64,000 nt of DNA from positions 1 through 64,000 of the forward strand of contig VDFB02254880.1 in assembly GCA_007258455.2 (NCBI GenBank), written 5' to 3'. This stretch comes from Sequoia sempervirens. Lineage: Eukaryota; Streptophyta; Pinopsida; Cupressales; Cupressaceae. The notes under the pieces were generated by a model. The model saw only the letters and a program-made list of their open reading frames with translations, was not told where the DNA came from and did not search any database. The first letter of the stretch is position 1; the number at the start of each line of letters is the position of its first letter. This document shows, piece after piece, positions 45,990 to 57,089 of this stretch. The position numbers and the translations under genes are program-made.

Positions 45990-46406
45990 TCACTTTAGTA
46001 CAATCGTCTTACTATATTTATCTTTGTGCATCTCCCATATCCTTTCACATTCACCCTTTGAGATAGTAACGCTTTGAGGCCATGGGGGAATGGAAAAACA
46101 CTTTTCGATCATATCAGGCTTTAGACTGCAAATCAATCTGCCATCCACTGATTGGATCTCCCTAGTAGCCGGGTTGTAATGCTTGATGCAAGCGATTACG
46201 AACTCAAGACTTTGAACTGATATAGGAATAGACACTTCTGCGAGGAGTCCAGAGTGTCCCAGGTTTCTGATTGAGGTGTTGCCTGCGCTCTCCAAAGCGT
46301 GTAAATCAAGCACCGACTTGATATGATGCAAGTCTGTCGTAGCCGTTTTGATGAAATCATGATAGAGAGCTGATTCAGTCTTGAAAACATTGGGAGTGTA
46401 CTCCAT
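45990..46406 (-). CDS. Unrecognised ORF in the U3 part of solo LTR B (138 codons)
   Basis: It starts MEYTPNVFKTESALYHDF and includes ITSI-like region HYNPATREIQSVDGRLIC, then SLKPDMIEKCFSIPPWPQS. It has a balanced, protein-like composition without repeats. The same frame continues after a stop to about 45820 with scattered stops (DILEKRCFAIDGIDAP), suggesting a longer ancestral protein. Copy A has no equivalent at this place (near 11560). It lies in the LTR sense direction but upstream of the LTR TATA box. Function unknown; a captured or ancestral gag-like piece is possible. Confidence 0.4.
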   Translation of the reverse strand: MEYTPNVFKTESALYHDFIKTATTDLHHIKSVLDLHALESAGNTSIRNLGHSGLLAEVSIPISVQSLEFVIACIKHYNPATREIQSVDGRLICSLKPDMIEKCFSIPPWPQSVTISKGECERIWEMHKDKYSKTIVLK

Positions 46407-47300
46407 TTCGGAAAACTTGAAGAATGACTGTAAACTCGCCTAGGTTCAGACAAGTTTTGAGCAAACTCTATTTTTAGAATGCTGATTTTTCTTTGCTCCA
46501 ACGGACAAATTTTTTGAAATTTTTTCTGAGATATGGGTTTTGCTCAGAATTTGGTTGCAAGACAACCCAGATTGTCCGTTTTTGAAAATTTTGAATTTTG
46601 CCTAAAAAAGCAACAAACCCTAATTTCTTCAAATTTTTCCGAAAAAGGCTTTTGGTTTTGTTGAGAATATATGATTAGAAAATGGACCCATTGATTAGAT
46701 TTGCAAAATCTGAGGCTGGTCAAAAAAGCAGCTAACCCTAAGTTGAAATTTTCTCGAAAAAGGCATGATATGGGTTTTCTTCAGAAGACTGATTTGAGAA
46801 GACTCAGATGATTGAAAACTGAATGCATTGAGGATTTCACTGATATGCAAATAAAAAGCAGCTGCTGCAACTTGATGAAGTTCTTGAAAATTTCTTTAGA
46901 AGAATAAGGTGATAAGACCCAGGTGGCTGAAAATTTGAAAACCTTGGCCTTCTCCTTGAAAAATTTGATCTTCTGGATGAAAAAGCATGAAAAAGCAAGG
47001 GTTTAAGTTGCTGGTCTGAAAAATTAGATGAATAACCAGCAAACTTGAGTTCTTGAATCATAAAATTTTTTCAAACTTGCTGCTCCAACTTTCTCCTTTG
47101 AATGCTACTTGCAAAAATAATAAAAATTACATGAAAGAAAGGTGTTAAATAGATTTAGGGTTTGGTTTTAGGTTTGCTTTCTTTTGCTTTTATTTTCAAA
47201 ACCCTAAAATCTCAACTCATTGAACTTGGACGCCATCTTCCTTCTTGCAATTTTGAAAATTTTGAAAATCTTTGAAAATTTCTCTAAGGCATGAGAAGAT

Positions 47301-48478
47301 GGGCGCCCACTTCAAGCAGTGTTAGTCAATTTTTTTTGATATTTTCAACTTTCTGTCATTTTGACCCCCTACTTCACCTTCGATTTCTGGCTTACAGATT
47401 AATCTGATGAACGAGCTGAAGGATTCATCGCGGAGCTTGACTAATTCTGAGAAGGTTGTTCTGGAGGCGTCTCTAGCTAAAATCTTCATTTCGACCTTCG
47501 AATTCATGGGAGCCTTTTTCTTCCAGGGGTGCCCATTTTGTCCAGAGTTGGCCATTTTTGATGATCTTCAACTTCTTCATTAACTCTTCTTCTACAGATG
47601 ATCTTGTCGAATCTGGTGACTCAGGAGTCAGATTGACTGACGGTTATGCTCGTTGCGAAGCTGATGAGATATTAGGAGGGGTCTCCTGGGAGATGCTTCG
47701 CCAAACAGTTGAATTTAGATCTCCAAAAGCTTGGGCGCCCTTCTAGGCTGGGGGCGCCCAAAGTCACCAGAGTTAGAATATTTTTCACCTTTTCTCGTTT
47801 GCTTCTGAATCTCAGTTTCTTGGCTCTCATCAGACCCTCTGTTCGGTGCTTCATATCTGACGACTGCAACCTCCGTTTAACGTACTGGATATCTCGTTGG
47901 AGAGCTGGATCAACTGTGAAAAGATCACGTTAGAGCCTCATCTATGAATTCATCTGTTTCACCCCTTGAAATCTTGGGCGCCTCTTCTCTCCTGGGGCGC
48001 CCAAACCTTCCAAACTTAGCCATTTTTTCATTTGACTTTTTTCAGAGTTTGAGACTTTCCTTCTGTACGTTCCTCTTTGATCAGAATCTGCTGAAGATTG
48101 GACAATCGGATGATCTGACGCAGACAGGTGTTGCAAAGTTGGGTGAATACTGAAGAGATCGAAGAGATCGAGCATATTTTCAAGCCCTAACTGCTGAGTT
48201 AGGTGCTTCAAAAAGCTGGGCGCCCTTCTTCACCAGGGGCGCCCAAAGTCTCCACACTTAGTCAATTTTTGATATTTCTCATTTTCTCCACTCTGACTTC
48301 TGTGTGAAATCTCTCTGTTCAGCCTTGAATCCCGGATGACTGGATAATCTGATGACTACATCGTTAGATTCATTGCGAAGCTGGCAGAGAAATGAACAAC
48401 TTTGATTAGAAGTATAAACCCTAATTTTATCATTTAGTGCCCTAAAAAGATGGGCGCCTATTCTCTTTTGGGGCGCTT
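47301..48478. repeat. Six ~230-bp units with GGGCGCC palindromes (copy B)
   Basis: Pairs lie at 47301, 47508, 47733 (GGGCGCCC..GGGGGCGCCC), 47975, 48218 and 48452, spaced 207-243 bp. They are followed by the same 'GTTAG/CTTAG' tail as in copy A. Confidence 0.8.
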
Positions 48479-49092
48479 AAGTCAGCCAGTGTTAGAAAAT
48501 TTTCACATTTTTGACTTTCTTCTCCGTTCTTCATGCTCGCTCACCAATTCGCCTTCTGCTGAATGCTTTGAATGTTGAATCTAACGCCTGGCAGCCGACT
48601 GACCTCCATTGATGACCTCAGAGCCCCTGTTATGCTTCTAAAAAAGCAGAATAGACCCAGTAGGGCAAAACTGATTATTTTGAGATTCTGACTACACAAG
48701 CCGGATATGGACGTATTTTGAGCCAATCAAAATCAGTTTGGACCCTAACGGACCAACCTTCTATTTTTAAAAACTTTCTATTTTTAGAAAGTTTTGCCAA
48801 TATCCGTTTCAAAAGAAACCCAGAAAAACCCAGAAAACTTTACTATTTTTAGAAAATTTCTAAAAATAGCAATTTTCCTAAAAAGTAGGGATGAAAAACT
48901 GAGATCTGGGTTTTGTAGATTAGGCTGCTCTGAGCAGACCCAGATCGTCAGATTTTGAAAATTTTGCGTTTTAACCCCTCATGCAAGACCTGCACACCCA
49001 AATTTTGACCTTTTGAACTGATTTAACAAGACTTTTACTTATTTCTTCAAAATGTCTAAGTGTAACAAAAATTTTAATTTTTGGGTACAACA

Positions 49093-49097
49093 CCTTG
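49093..49097. repeat. Target site duplication CCTTG (right)
   Basis: Exact repeat of 44869-44873. Confidence 0.8.
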
Positions 49098-49118
49098 GCC
49101 AAGGATTTTAATATTTTC

Positions 49119-49230
49119 TGGCACTCTTGTGCCGATATCTTTGGCACTACTGTGCCGACATCTCTGGCACTCTTGTGCCAATGTCTTTGGCACTACTGTG
49201 CCGACATCTCTGGCACCACTATGCCATCAG
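49119..49230. repeat. ~24-bp minisatellite with TGGCAC..GTGCC
   Basis: Five copies of 'CTGGCACT.NTGTGCCGA.ATCT'. Each unit is itself an inverted repeat (GGCAC/GTGCC). Confidence 0.8.
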
Positions 49231-50501
49231 CATTCTCACCCTTGCTCGATACGACAACTCTCAGATCAAGTTCTAATTTTATAAAAGCAATTTAATTACC
49301 TTTTCTTCTTAGTTCGAGGTTAAATCTTAACCATAGGTTTTAATATTGCATTGCCATATATTCAATCCTTTCTTCTTAAATCAAGGTGTAGCATTACATC
49401 AGGCATAATAAGAGAATCTTGGCCCATTGTCCAAAATTGACAAAAAATTTCATTAAAGACATACGGTTAACTTAACTCTTTAAGAAAAGAGAAAAGACTT
49501 GACCTTTAAGAAGGTTTTATCCGGTTAATGGTCTCAAAATGAAAGGAGAGCCACAGTTAAAATTCAGAAATTCAATACAGAGATGAAGAAAGCCACGGCT
49601 AGATCATTCGCTGCTAAGACCAGAGAGAAGATGCATTTCACGGACTCCAGATCAATTCAGTTTGATGACTGAAGAGGGACCAATGCAGGGCAACAAATAC
49701 TCAAGATTAAACAAGCGAGTTCTTCCATCGAGCATGCTTTGAAAAATTAAAAAAAATAAACAAGAATTAGTCCTGAGATTCATCAAGACTTTTTGTGCTC
49801 CAATTTACTTCTCATCAGATGACTAACAATCAAGTCATATTCATAAATGAAACGACGTCAGAGACTGATACACTAATCTTGCAACATAAATTTCGATTCA
49901 GGTAAAGTTATTTCACAATTTTCAGAGATGAGAAAGGGTTATATCTTAACCACAAAGTTATACTTCTAAGAAGAGACAAAATCGTCACTGAGGATTTTTA
50001 CTATTAGCTTCTATGCAATTCCAAAAGGACTCGATCATGGCAGAGTATTTCAGAATCCTATCAAGGAACTTCTTAATTGGTGACAACAGAGTCAATTATT
50101 GTATAAGCTTTTATAGGGAAGATAAAACACCCGTTTCCATAATCCTTTAAGACAAGCGGATTCATGATATATTTGTAAATATACTTTCATTCTAATTTTC
50201 ATTTAAGATATAATAAGGATTCAGAAGGAATAATTCAATTAAGCCAATTAGGTTAAGATCTGGTTTCAAAAGTTAATAGTTTATCACTTTCCAGACCAGT
50301 TAAGAATATTGGCATACTTAACATTGACGAGACAAGAAAGAAACTAGAGCTCTAGACGAAATTCATCTGGTTTAAGAACCAACTCGGATGAAGAGCAGAG
50401 TAGAGAAATTGAAGGAAACTCGACTAATATAGATTTTCAGACAAATGAAAGAGATACATTGAATCGATCATTCATTCCCTTAAAGAACCTACTCATCACT
50501 A
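49231..50501. other. No gene seen
   Basis: AT-rich with irregular short ORFs. No splice-flanked exon or element ends recognised. Confidence 0.4.
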
Positions 50502-50952
50502 GAACCGAATTTCATTATAAGCTCAATATGGCTAGAGTTTTCCACAAATATCATCTTAAATGCAAGACCACATTATACCGAAATAAAACTATGCAAGCAT
50601 GTAAACGCAATTTAACACCATACGTGCCTGGTGTTGAAACAACTAGATTATATCACCCTCGATTTCTGGAAGAGCCCACTGCAGACCACCGTGATGGAGA
50701 TGCGAATCCAAGGTTTATATCTTCCGACCCTTGAGCAAGGTTCAAAAAAATTAAGTAGCAGATGAACTTCGCGACTTCCTCCAAGCACAAATTACCGACA
50801 AAGATGACGCCAAGGTTAAAGAAGAACAAAGACAGAATAATGAATCAAATTGATGCTGAGGAACACGACAACCTCCTAAAAATTTTAGAATGCGGAAAAA
50901 AATAGATTTAAAGGCAACAGGAGTAAAGTTAGGAATAAGGAATAATGGCGTC
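50502..50952. repeat. 451-bp flank duplication X (left copy)
   Basis: It runs from GAACCGAATTT to AATGGCGTC and is repeated at 54193-54643 with about ten mismatches (about 98% by eye), on the far side of the LTR element between them. Confidence 0.9.
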
Positions 50953-51651
50953 TGTTAGTGTTTTAGGATCAGATTTAACAGAAAGCAAACAAATGCAACA
51001 CAAACACATGAAGAAATGAACAATATAACACAACATATATCTTGGGAAAACCCTCCTTCTTGAGGGAGAAAAACCCAGCCACAAATATGTCTCTTAAATA
51101 TTGAATGAAATCAGCTTACAAGTCTCAGCACCTCTCCTAGATGCCAATAAATCAGCTTACAAGTCTCAGCACCTGTCCTAGATGCCAATATACAGAAAAC
51201 CTTTGATTTCTCCTTGATATCAATCTGCTCTTCGAAGCACAATAACCTGCTGTGAATAATCGAACATCTTCTTGAAGATGTGACGTGTTTTATAGACAAA
51301 AATAAGTCACCAAACAAGCGAACATCTCCTCCTAAATATAGGCAAATGACAGTTACACATGCACACACAAGAGGACACACTAGGTGGCGTTTCATTTGCT
51401 TATTTTAAGGAGTTACAAATACAGTTCATGCGTCTATTTAAAGGAGACAGAGATTCTCTTGCATGTCAGTACACAGATTCTCTTGCATGTTAGTTACACA
51501 GATTCTCTTGCATGTCAGTTACACAGATTCTCTTGCATGTTGACCATTCCCAATAAGACAATTTATGAGGTCGCCCAGCAGACAATAATTTATTTAAGGA
51601 AGATACTTCTGCTGCTAGAAGATACCTCCTGCCGCTACCAAAACATTAACA
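50953..51651 (-). repeat. 3' LTR (699 bp)
   Basis: It contains a 41-bp internal tandem duplication (about 51108-51190) absent from the other LTR. It has four copies of a 25-bp 'CAGATTCTCTTGCATGT' repeat (51450-51543), where the other LTR has three. Confidence 0.85.
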
Positions 51652-51788
51652 CTCCCTCTTAGCTAGGGAGGTCTCTTTTCAGATATCCATGCGATCAAGG
51701 CATATGTGCACAAGTTCCCATCACGGAATCACTCAACGTGATGTTGTCATCTCATCATGACGTCCACCATGGCTACTCCCAGAGAATG

Positions 51789-52206
51789 GAACAAGGGCTT
51801 TCACCTCAAATTTCTCTCGTAGAGAAAGATGCACTAACAAGGGCTTACACCTCAAATTTCTCTCGCAGAGAAAGATGTGTTAACAAGGGCTTACACCTCA
51901 AATTTCTCTCGCAGAGAAAGATGCATTAACAAGGGCTTACACCTCAAATTTCTCTCGCAGAGAAAGATGCGTTAACAAGGGCTTACACCTCAAATTTCTC
52001 TTGCAGAGAAAGATGCATTAACAAGGGCTTACACCTCAAATTTCTCTCACAGAGAAAGATGCGTTAACAAGGGCTTACACCTCAAATTTCTCTCGCAGAG
52101 AAAGATGCGTTAACAAGGGCTTACACCTCAAATTTCTGTCATAGAGAAAGATGCATTAACAAGGGCTTACACCTCAAATTTCTCTCACAGAGAGAAATGC
52201 ATTAAC
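51789..52206. repeat. 46-bp minisatellite, about nine copies
   Basis: Unit: ACAAGGGCTTACACCTCAAA, then TTTCTCTCGCAGAGAAAGAT, then GCATTA, repeated head to tail with few changes. Each unit holds an inverted pair TTTCTCT/AGAGAAA. It lies in the interior of the LTR element near its polypurine tract. Confidence 0.9.
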
Positions 52207-53594
52207 ATAGATCTTCATGATGACGTGACTCCCTCTGAAGCTTCAAGTTCTAGCATCAACCTTCAGACCTCCTCATCCAAGGTTGCCTCTGAAGAATTGT
52301 CAGACTCCCTCTGAATGTAAATTCCTCCTCTTCGAAGAAACTGATCTCAAAGATAACCTGAATAGGTTCCTCCTCTTCGAGAGATGTCTTCAGCCACCAA
52401 CTCAGTCCCATGGCTGCAAGCTATGACTCCATGCTTGATCATTTCTCCAGTTGGCATGAGTTCCTTACAGGACGCCTCAAGCTCTTCTTCTCTAGGCAAT
52501 CTCTCATCACCCTCTTGCTCCTTGATCTGTCCTGGAAGCATTTAGAGAGAGATTACTAATAGTTTAAACTATCCAAAAGAAATATCAAAGCTAGAAGCAT
52601 ACAAGATTCACTATCCGTTGATGTAGCATGAATTAATAACTTCATAAATAATTCATTCAAGGTACAAGTATAAGATACTTATCTCTTTATGTTGGTACAC
52701 CAATGAGCTAGACCTGTAGCTGTGTCTCATCTTCGCCACCTTCACTCGATCTCACCCTCATGGAAAGTGGGAATATGAAACGACCGTTTATCAAAGATTG
52801 AAGACTCCATTTAAATCTTGAGATCACATTATGAATCAACGCACCAAAACTCATGCGATGAAAGAGTTTAAGTAATTAAAAGAGTAAAAAATCATCACGA
52901 CTTCCTTCCATAAACGTGGCCTTTCGCTTCCCAAGCTTGTAAATAGAGATTGCAGCTCCAAGAAACTCATTATACACAACACACTTAATCAGAGTTCTGA
53001 ATAAATTTTAGTCTTCTACAAAAAAAGATACAACAACCAATTAAAGCTAGCCTTCAAGAGGCACTCCTCGAGACTTCTTCAGAAAAGACATACACCCATG
53101 AATTCCAAAGGGCTTCACACATCGTGGATGGCAACAAAATAGATTATATATAATACCCTCGTTAGCTCAGAGAATTTCTGCACACCCAGAACTCAAAACA
53201 AGCAATAAAATAGTATCTGGAAATCATGGCTTAACATCAAGTGAAACTAGCCCAAAAGTTACTCACACTTTCATACTGCCCATGCCTAAAGAGGTGTCAA
53301 TAAATATATAACATTCTCATATCAGTTTTAACAAAGCATGACTCCCATGCATCAAGACCCCTTTGAACAGCAACAGGGCATTCACTCGCACTGCAGAAGA
53401 TAAGTCAACACAAAATAGCATTGACTCCATCACTTTCTTTCCATGGCACTTGCACACACAGACTCAAACAGCTTTTCCCATGCCTTCTAATCATGTCTAA
53501 GATTTACAAACTCAAAAAGCCTTCAAAACTCCACTGAGCCACAAGAGACTGTGTTCCTGTTAGACCAAATCTGATCGGATCTTTTCATAGACCC

Positions 53595-53606
53595 GCTCTG
53601 ATACCA
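53595..53606 (-). promoter_or_regulatory. Primer binding site of the non-coding element
   Basis: On the - strand TGGTATCAGAGC directly follows the LTR end ACTAACA. Confidence 0.85.
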
Positions 53607-54192
53607 TGTTAGTGTTTTAGGATCAGATTTAACAGAAAGCAAAAAAATGCAACACAAACACATGAAGAAATGAACAATATAACACAAACATATATCCTGG
53701 GAAAACCCTCCTCCTCGAGGGAGAAAAACCCAGCCACAAATATGTCTCTTATATATTGAATGAAATCAGCTTACAAGTCTCAGCACCTCTCCTAGATGCC
53801 AATATACAGAAAACCTCTGATTTCTCCTTGATATCAATCTGCTCTTCGAAGAACAATAACCTGCTGTGAATAATCGAACATCTTCTTGAAGATGTGACTT
53901 GTTTTATAGACAAAACTAAGTCACCAAACAAGCCAACATCTCCTCCTAAATATAGGCAAATGACAGTTACACATGCACACACAAGAGGACACACTAGGTG
54001 GCGTTTCATTTGCTTATTTTAAGGAGGAGTTACAAATACAATTCATGCGTCTATTTAAAGGAGACAAAGATTCTCTTGCATGTCAGTACGCAGATTCTCT
54101 TGCATGTTAGTTACACAGATTCTCTTGCATGTTGACCATTCTGAATAAGACAATTTATGAGGTCGCCCAGCGGACACAACAATCTATTTAAG
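53607..54192 (-). repeat. 5' LTR, truncated
   Basis: It matches 50953-51590 but stops at ATTTAAGGAA, where it fuses to the duplicated flank X'. About 60 bp of LTR start are missing. Confidence 0.85.
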
Positions 54193-54643
54193 GAACCGAA
54201 TTTCATTATAAGCTCAATATGGCTAGAGTTTTCCACAAATATCATCTTAAATGCAAGACCACATTATACTGAAATAAAACTATGCAAGCATGTAAACGCA
54301 ATTTAACACCATACGTGCCTAGTGTTGAAACAACTAGATTATATCACCCTCGATTTTTGGAAGAGCCCACTGCAGACCACCGTGATGGAGATGCAAATCC
54401 AAGGTTTATATCTTCCGACCCTTGAGCAAGGTTCAAAAAAATTAAGTAGCAGATGAACTTCGTGACTTCCTCCAAGCACAGATTACCGACAAAGATGACG
54501 CCAAGGTTAAAGAAGAACAAAGACGGAATAATGAATCAAATTGATGCTGAGGAACACGACGACCTCCTAAGAATTTTAGAATGCGGAAAAAAATAGATTT
54601 AAAGGCAATAGGAGTAAAGTTAGGAATAAGGAATAATGGCGTC
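54193..54643. repeat. 451-bp flank duplication X' (right copy)
   Basis: Same start and end as 50502-50952. It is followed by AAGCTGTC, taken as the original right flank. Confidence 0.9.
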
Positions 54644-57080
54644 AAGCTGTCTAGTTGCAGGGTGAAAAAGAACCAAGACTTCCTGAGAGAGAATGAGATG
54701 AAGCCGACGGCTCCCCAAAAACTCTAGAATGAAGAATTCCCAAACTTTTCCCCCCCTGAAAAAAAGAAAAGAAGACAAAAGAATCGTTTTCCCCCTCTTG
54801 TCTTTTCGTCTGTCCATTCTTGGACGTTTCAAGATGGAGGTGGCACGAGCACGGGGATTCCCTTCCCAAAAATCGATTCCACTCCAAAATTTCAAATTAA
54901 TTAATTTTCAATTCAAGCCATTTGATGATTTAAAATTCAAATTGATAGTCTTTAGTTTATATCGTTCCATTATTAATTTAATGTTCAATATTCACTTGCG
55001 GAATTAATATATATTATCAAGAGTCGCTTCACTCCACTTTTAAAAGGATATAATAAATTTTAAATTGTATCTTTTATATTTATTTAATATTTGATTAATC
55101 ATTTGAAATATTCCTCAAGATGATTAAAGATATATATATTTTAAATTAGCTTACAAAATAAATAATTATCATTAATTATTTATGGCCAAGTTAGGATGTC
55201 GATTCACAAACTCATACTGACTCGAAGTTGATGACAAAATTGATCCTTGTTACCACATCCTCTCCCTGATGATATTTCCCTTTCTCTCGTGGCGTCGACA
55301 ATCCTGCATCCACTGACAAGGATTATGGTTAGATCATTCTCAACGGCCTAATAATATGCATTTAAATTTAATCTCATGATCTCATTCAATTTCTCGTGAA
55401 CAATAAATTCACTGGCAAAATAAAAAGTTCATTAACATTACAGTTACGATAAAAGAATGACTATTGTGAATTTGTCATAATCACATGAAAGCAGTTACTT
55501 GCAACTGACATTGTATTTGAACTACATAACCAACATATAGTCTCAATGTGAGGGATGTGACACAAACCACTGGAAAAACGTTCTTTTGCAGCACCCCTGC
55601 ACCCGAAGCACTGAAACAAACCCCACCTCAAAAGTTGGCTCCCCTCTATAGGAGCAGATGTTAAGTAGTCCCTTACCACCACTGCAATCAGCTTGTAACA
55701 AGAAACTACTCCACCTTCATAGGAGCTCACACCACCTCAATAGGTACTGTAACAACGCAGATCAGCAACTAGGAAGGCTTCTCCACAAATCCACAATCCC
55801 CAACTCTACCTCTAGAAGAGCGGGCTCCACCTCAACAGGAGTGATCTTCACCTCAAAAGAAGACTCGGATTGGAGAAAAGCGGAGAGAGTAGACCAACTA
55901 GTAGAAGGTAGAAACCTGACACCCATCAACAAATCGAGAGGAGGGGGCAACGAAAGAACCATAGAGACAGAGCCCTCCTGACCCAAGCTTCCAACAACAA
56001 CAAAGATGGAAAAAAGCCATTCCACAACAACCCCTAAGATAGAAAAACCATTGAGAAACAACCTTCTGAGGGCCAGAGAAAGTAGAGCACTAAAAGGCAG
56101 AAGGAAATCCCATAGCAAGAAAGAGCACTCCCACCAGGGAAAACAAACAAAGATCCACACCCACAAAAAGGGCAACCTAGAGCAAAATCCCCCATTCAAA
56201 AAGGATAATCAACACAACACAAGGGGGAAAGACCAAGATCTTCAGAAAGACAGACACCCCTGCTCTGATAAAATAATCCATTAAAGAAGACCAGAGCAGG
56301 ACCACATAATACCCTAAAGGGAAAAGGGAGGAAAAGCTTCCCATCGAAGCAGTAATGCCGCACCAAAGAGAGAAAACAACCCAAAATAGGATCCCAACCA
56401 CAAGAATAAACAAAAAAGACCACCAGTCTGTTGGAAACCAAGAGCAGGCCGACAGAGACTGCAAAGGGGAAAGCAACCTCCAAAACCACCACACAGGTCC
56501 TCCAAGCAACACACTGGCCAAAAATGCAGCCAACAACCCTCCGCATGTGCCAAGAAAAACCTCCAGGAGTAGAGCCACCAAGCACTGCTCCCCCTTTGAT
56601 GTGAGACGCTTTCCAACAACACAACTCTGCAGTACGAAGATACCAGAAAGCCTTGGAAATAGTGGAAACTGGCTAGTAAAGAACGATGACGCCTCCAACA
56701 AAACATCCCCCACCAACCGCTTCAACCTCAGCTCCCTCAGCACCCATAGCATCCGCAACACAGTCGCCCGAGGCAGCCTCAACCCCACGAATAGCCGCAT
56801 CCCCACCTGGATCGTCTTCATCATCCGATTCTGCAGTTCCATCGGCTGAAAACTCGCCTTAATTCAAAATACGCCCTCCACTCCTGCTCCCTTTAACTTT
56901 TTAAAGTTAAAAAAGGTCAACAAAATTAAAAAAAGTCAAAATAAATTTAAAAAAGGGCCAAAGACGGCTCAAGTCCGCACAGTTTGGGAGCCGGATCCTT
57001 TTCGAACCCACAAGGGATTGAACTCGGACCCTGTACTAGGGTTGAACCGGATTGAGACCCAGGGGTTCCCCTGGGCGAAC
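54644..57080. other. Unassigned region, A/C-rich on + in its second half
   Basis: 54644-55500 is AT-rich with nothing assignable. 55560-56850 has strong strand bias (few T on +), producing long overlapping ORFs in several - frames (up to 221 codons, 56177-56842) that are Leu/Phe/Val/Trp-rich and lack recognisable domains. They look like composition artefacts. 57058-57075 is a perfect hairpin CCCAGGGG-TT-CCCCTGGG. Confidence 0.45.
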
Positions 57081-57089
57081 CGATAACAT

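Larger units (their letters stand above)
44874..49092 (-). mobile_element. Complete solo LTR of the 4-kb family (copy B)
   Basis: It is 4,219 bp, reading TGTTGTACCC..GCCAACA on the - strand, and is flanked by CCTTG on both sides. This is a solo LTR left by recombination between two LTRs, since no internal domain is present. TATA box TATAAATAAG on the - strand is at 45564-45574. Six GGGCGCC units lie at 47301-48478. A 138-codon sense ORF (45990-46406) lies upstream of the TATA box. It is homologous to copy A (10789-14304) and copy C (39061-43079). Such long LTRs occur in some plant gypsy groups, but the family cannot be named without the pol gene. Confidence 0.85.
50953..54192 (-). mobile_element. 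Non-coding LTR retrotransposon (LARD/TRIM-like), - orientation, 5' LTR truncated
   Basis: 3' LTR 50953-51651 and 5' LTR 53607-54192 (about 60 bp missing at its start). Primer binding site TGGTATCAGAGC on the - strand at 53606-53595. Polypurine tract AAGAGGGAG on the - strand abuts the 3' LTR at 51652. Internal region is about 1.95 kb with no gag or pol, including a 46-bp minisatellite. A 65-codon - strand ORF (52347-52541) is Glu/Arg-rich and unassigned. LTR ends are TGTTAATGTTTTGG..CTAAAACACTAACA. Confidence 0.85.

Noticed and set aside
51789..52206. Regular direct repeats resembling a CRISPR array
   Set aside because: Units are contiguous with no unique spacers, and they lie in a plant retrotransposon, so this is a minisatellite.
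54620..54895. Overlapping - strand ORFs of 78-91 codons
   Set aside because: Two frames over the same span, with no domain and no conserved context.
56177..56842. 221-codon - strand ORF
   Set aside because: It overlaps long ORFs in other frames, is dominated by Leu/Phe/Val/Trp and follows a strand composition bias; no domain is visible.
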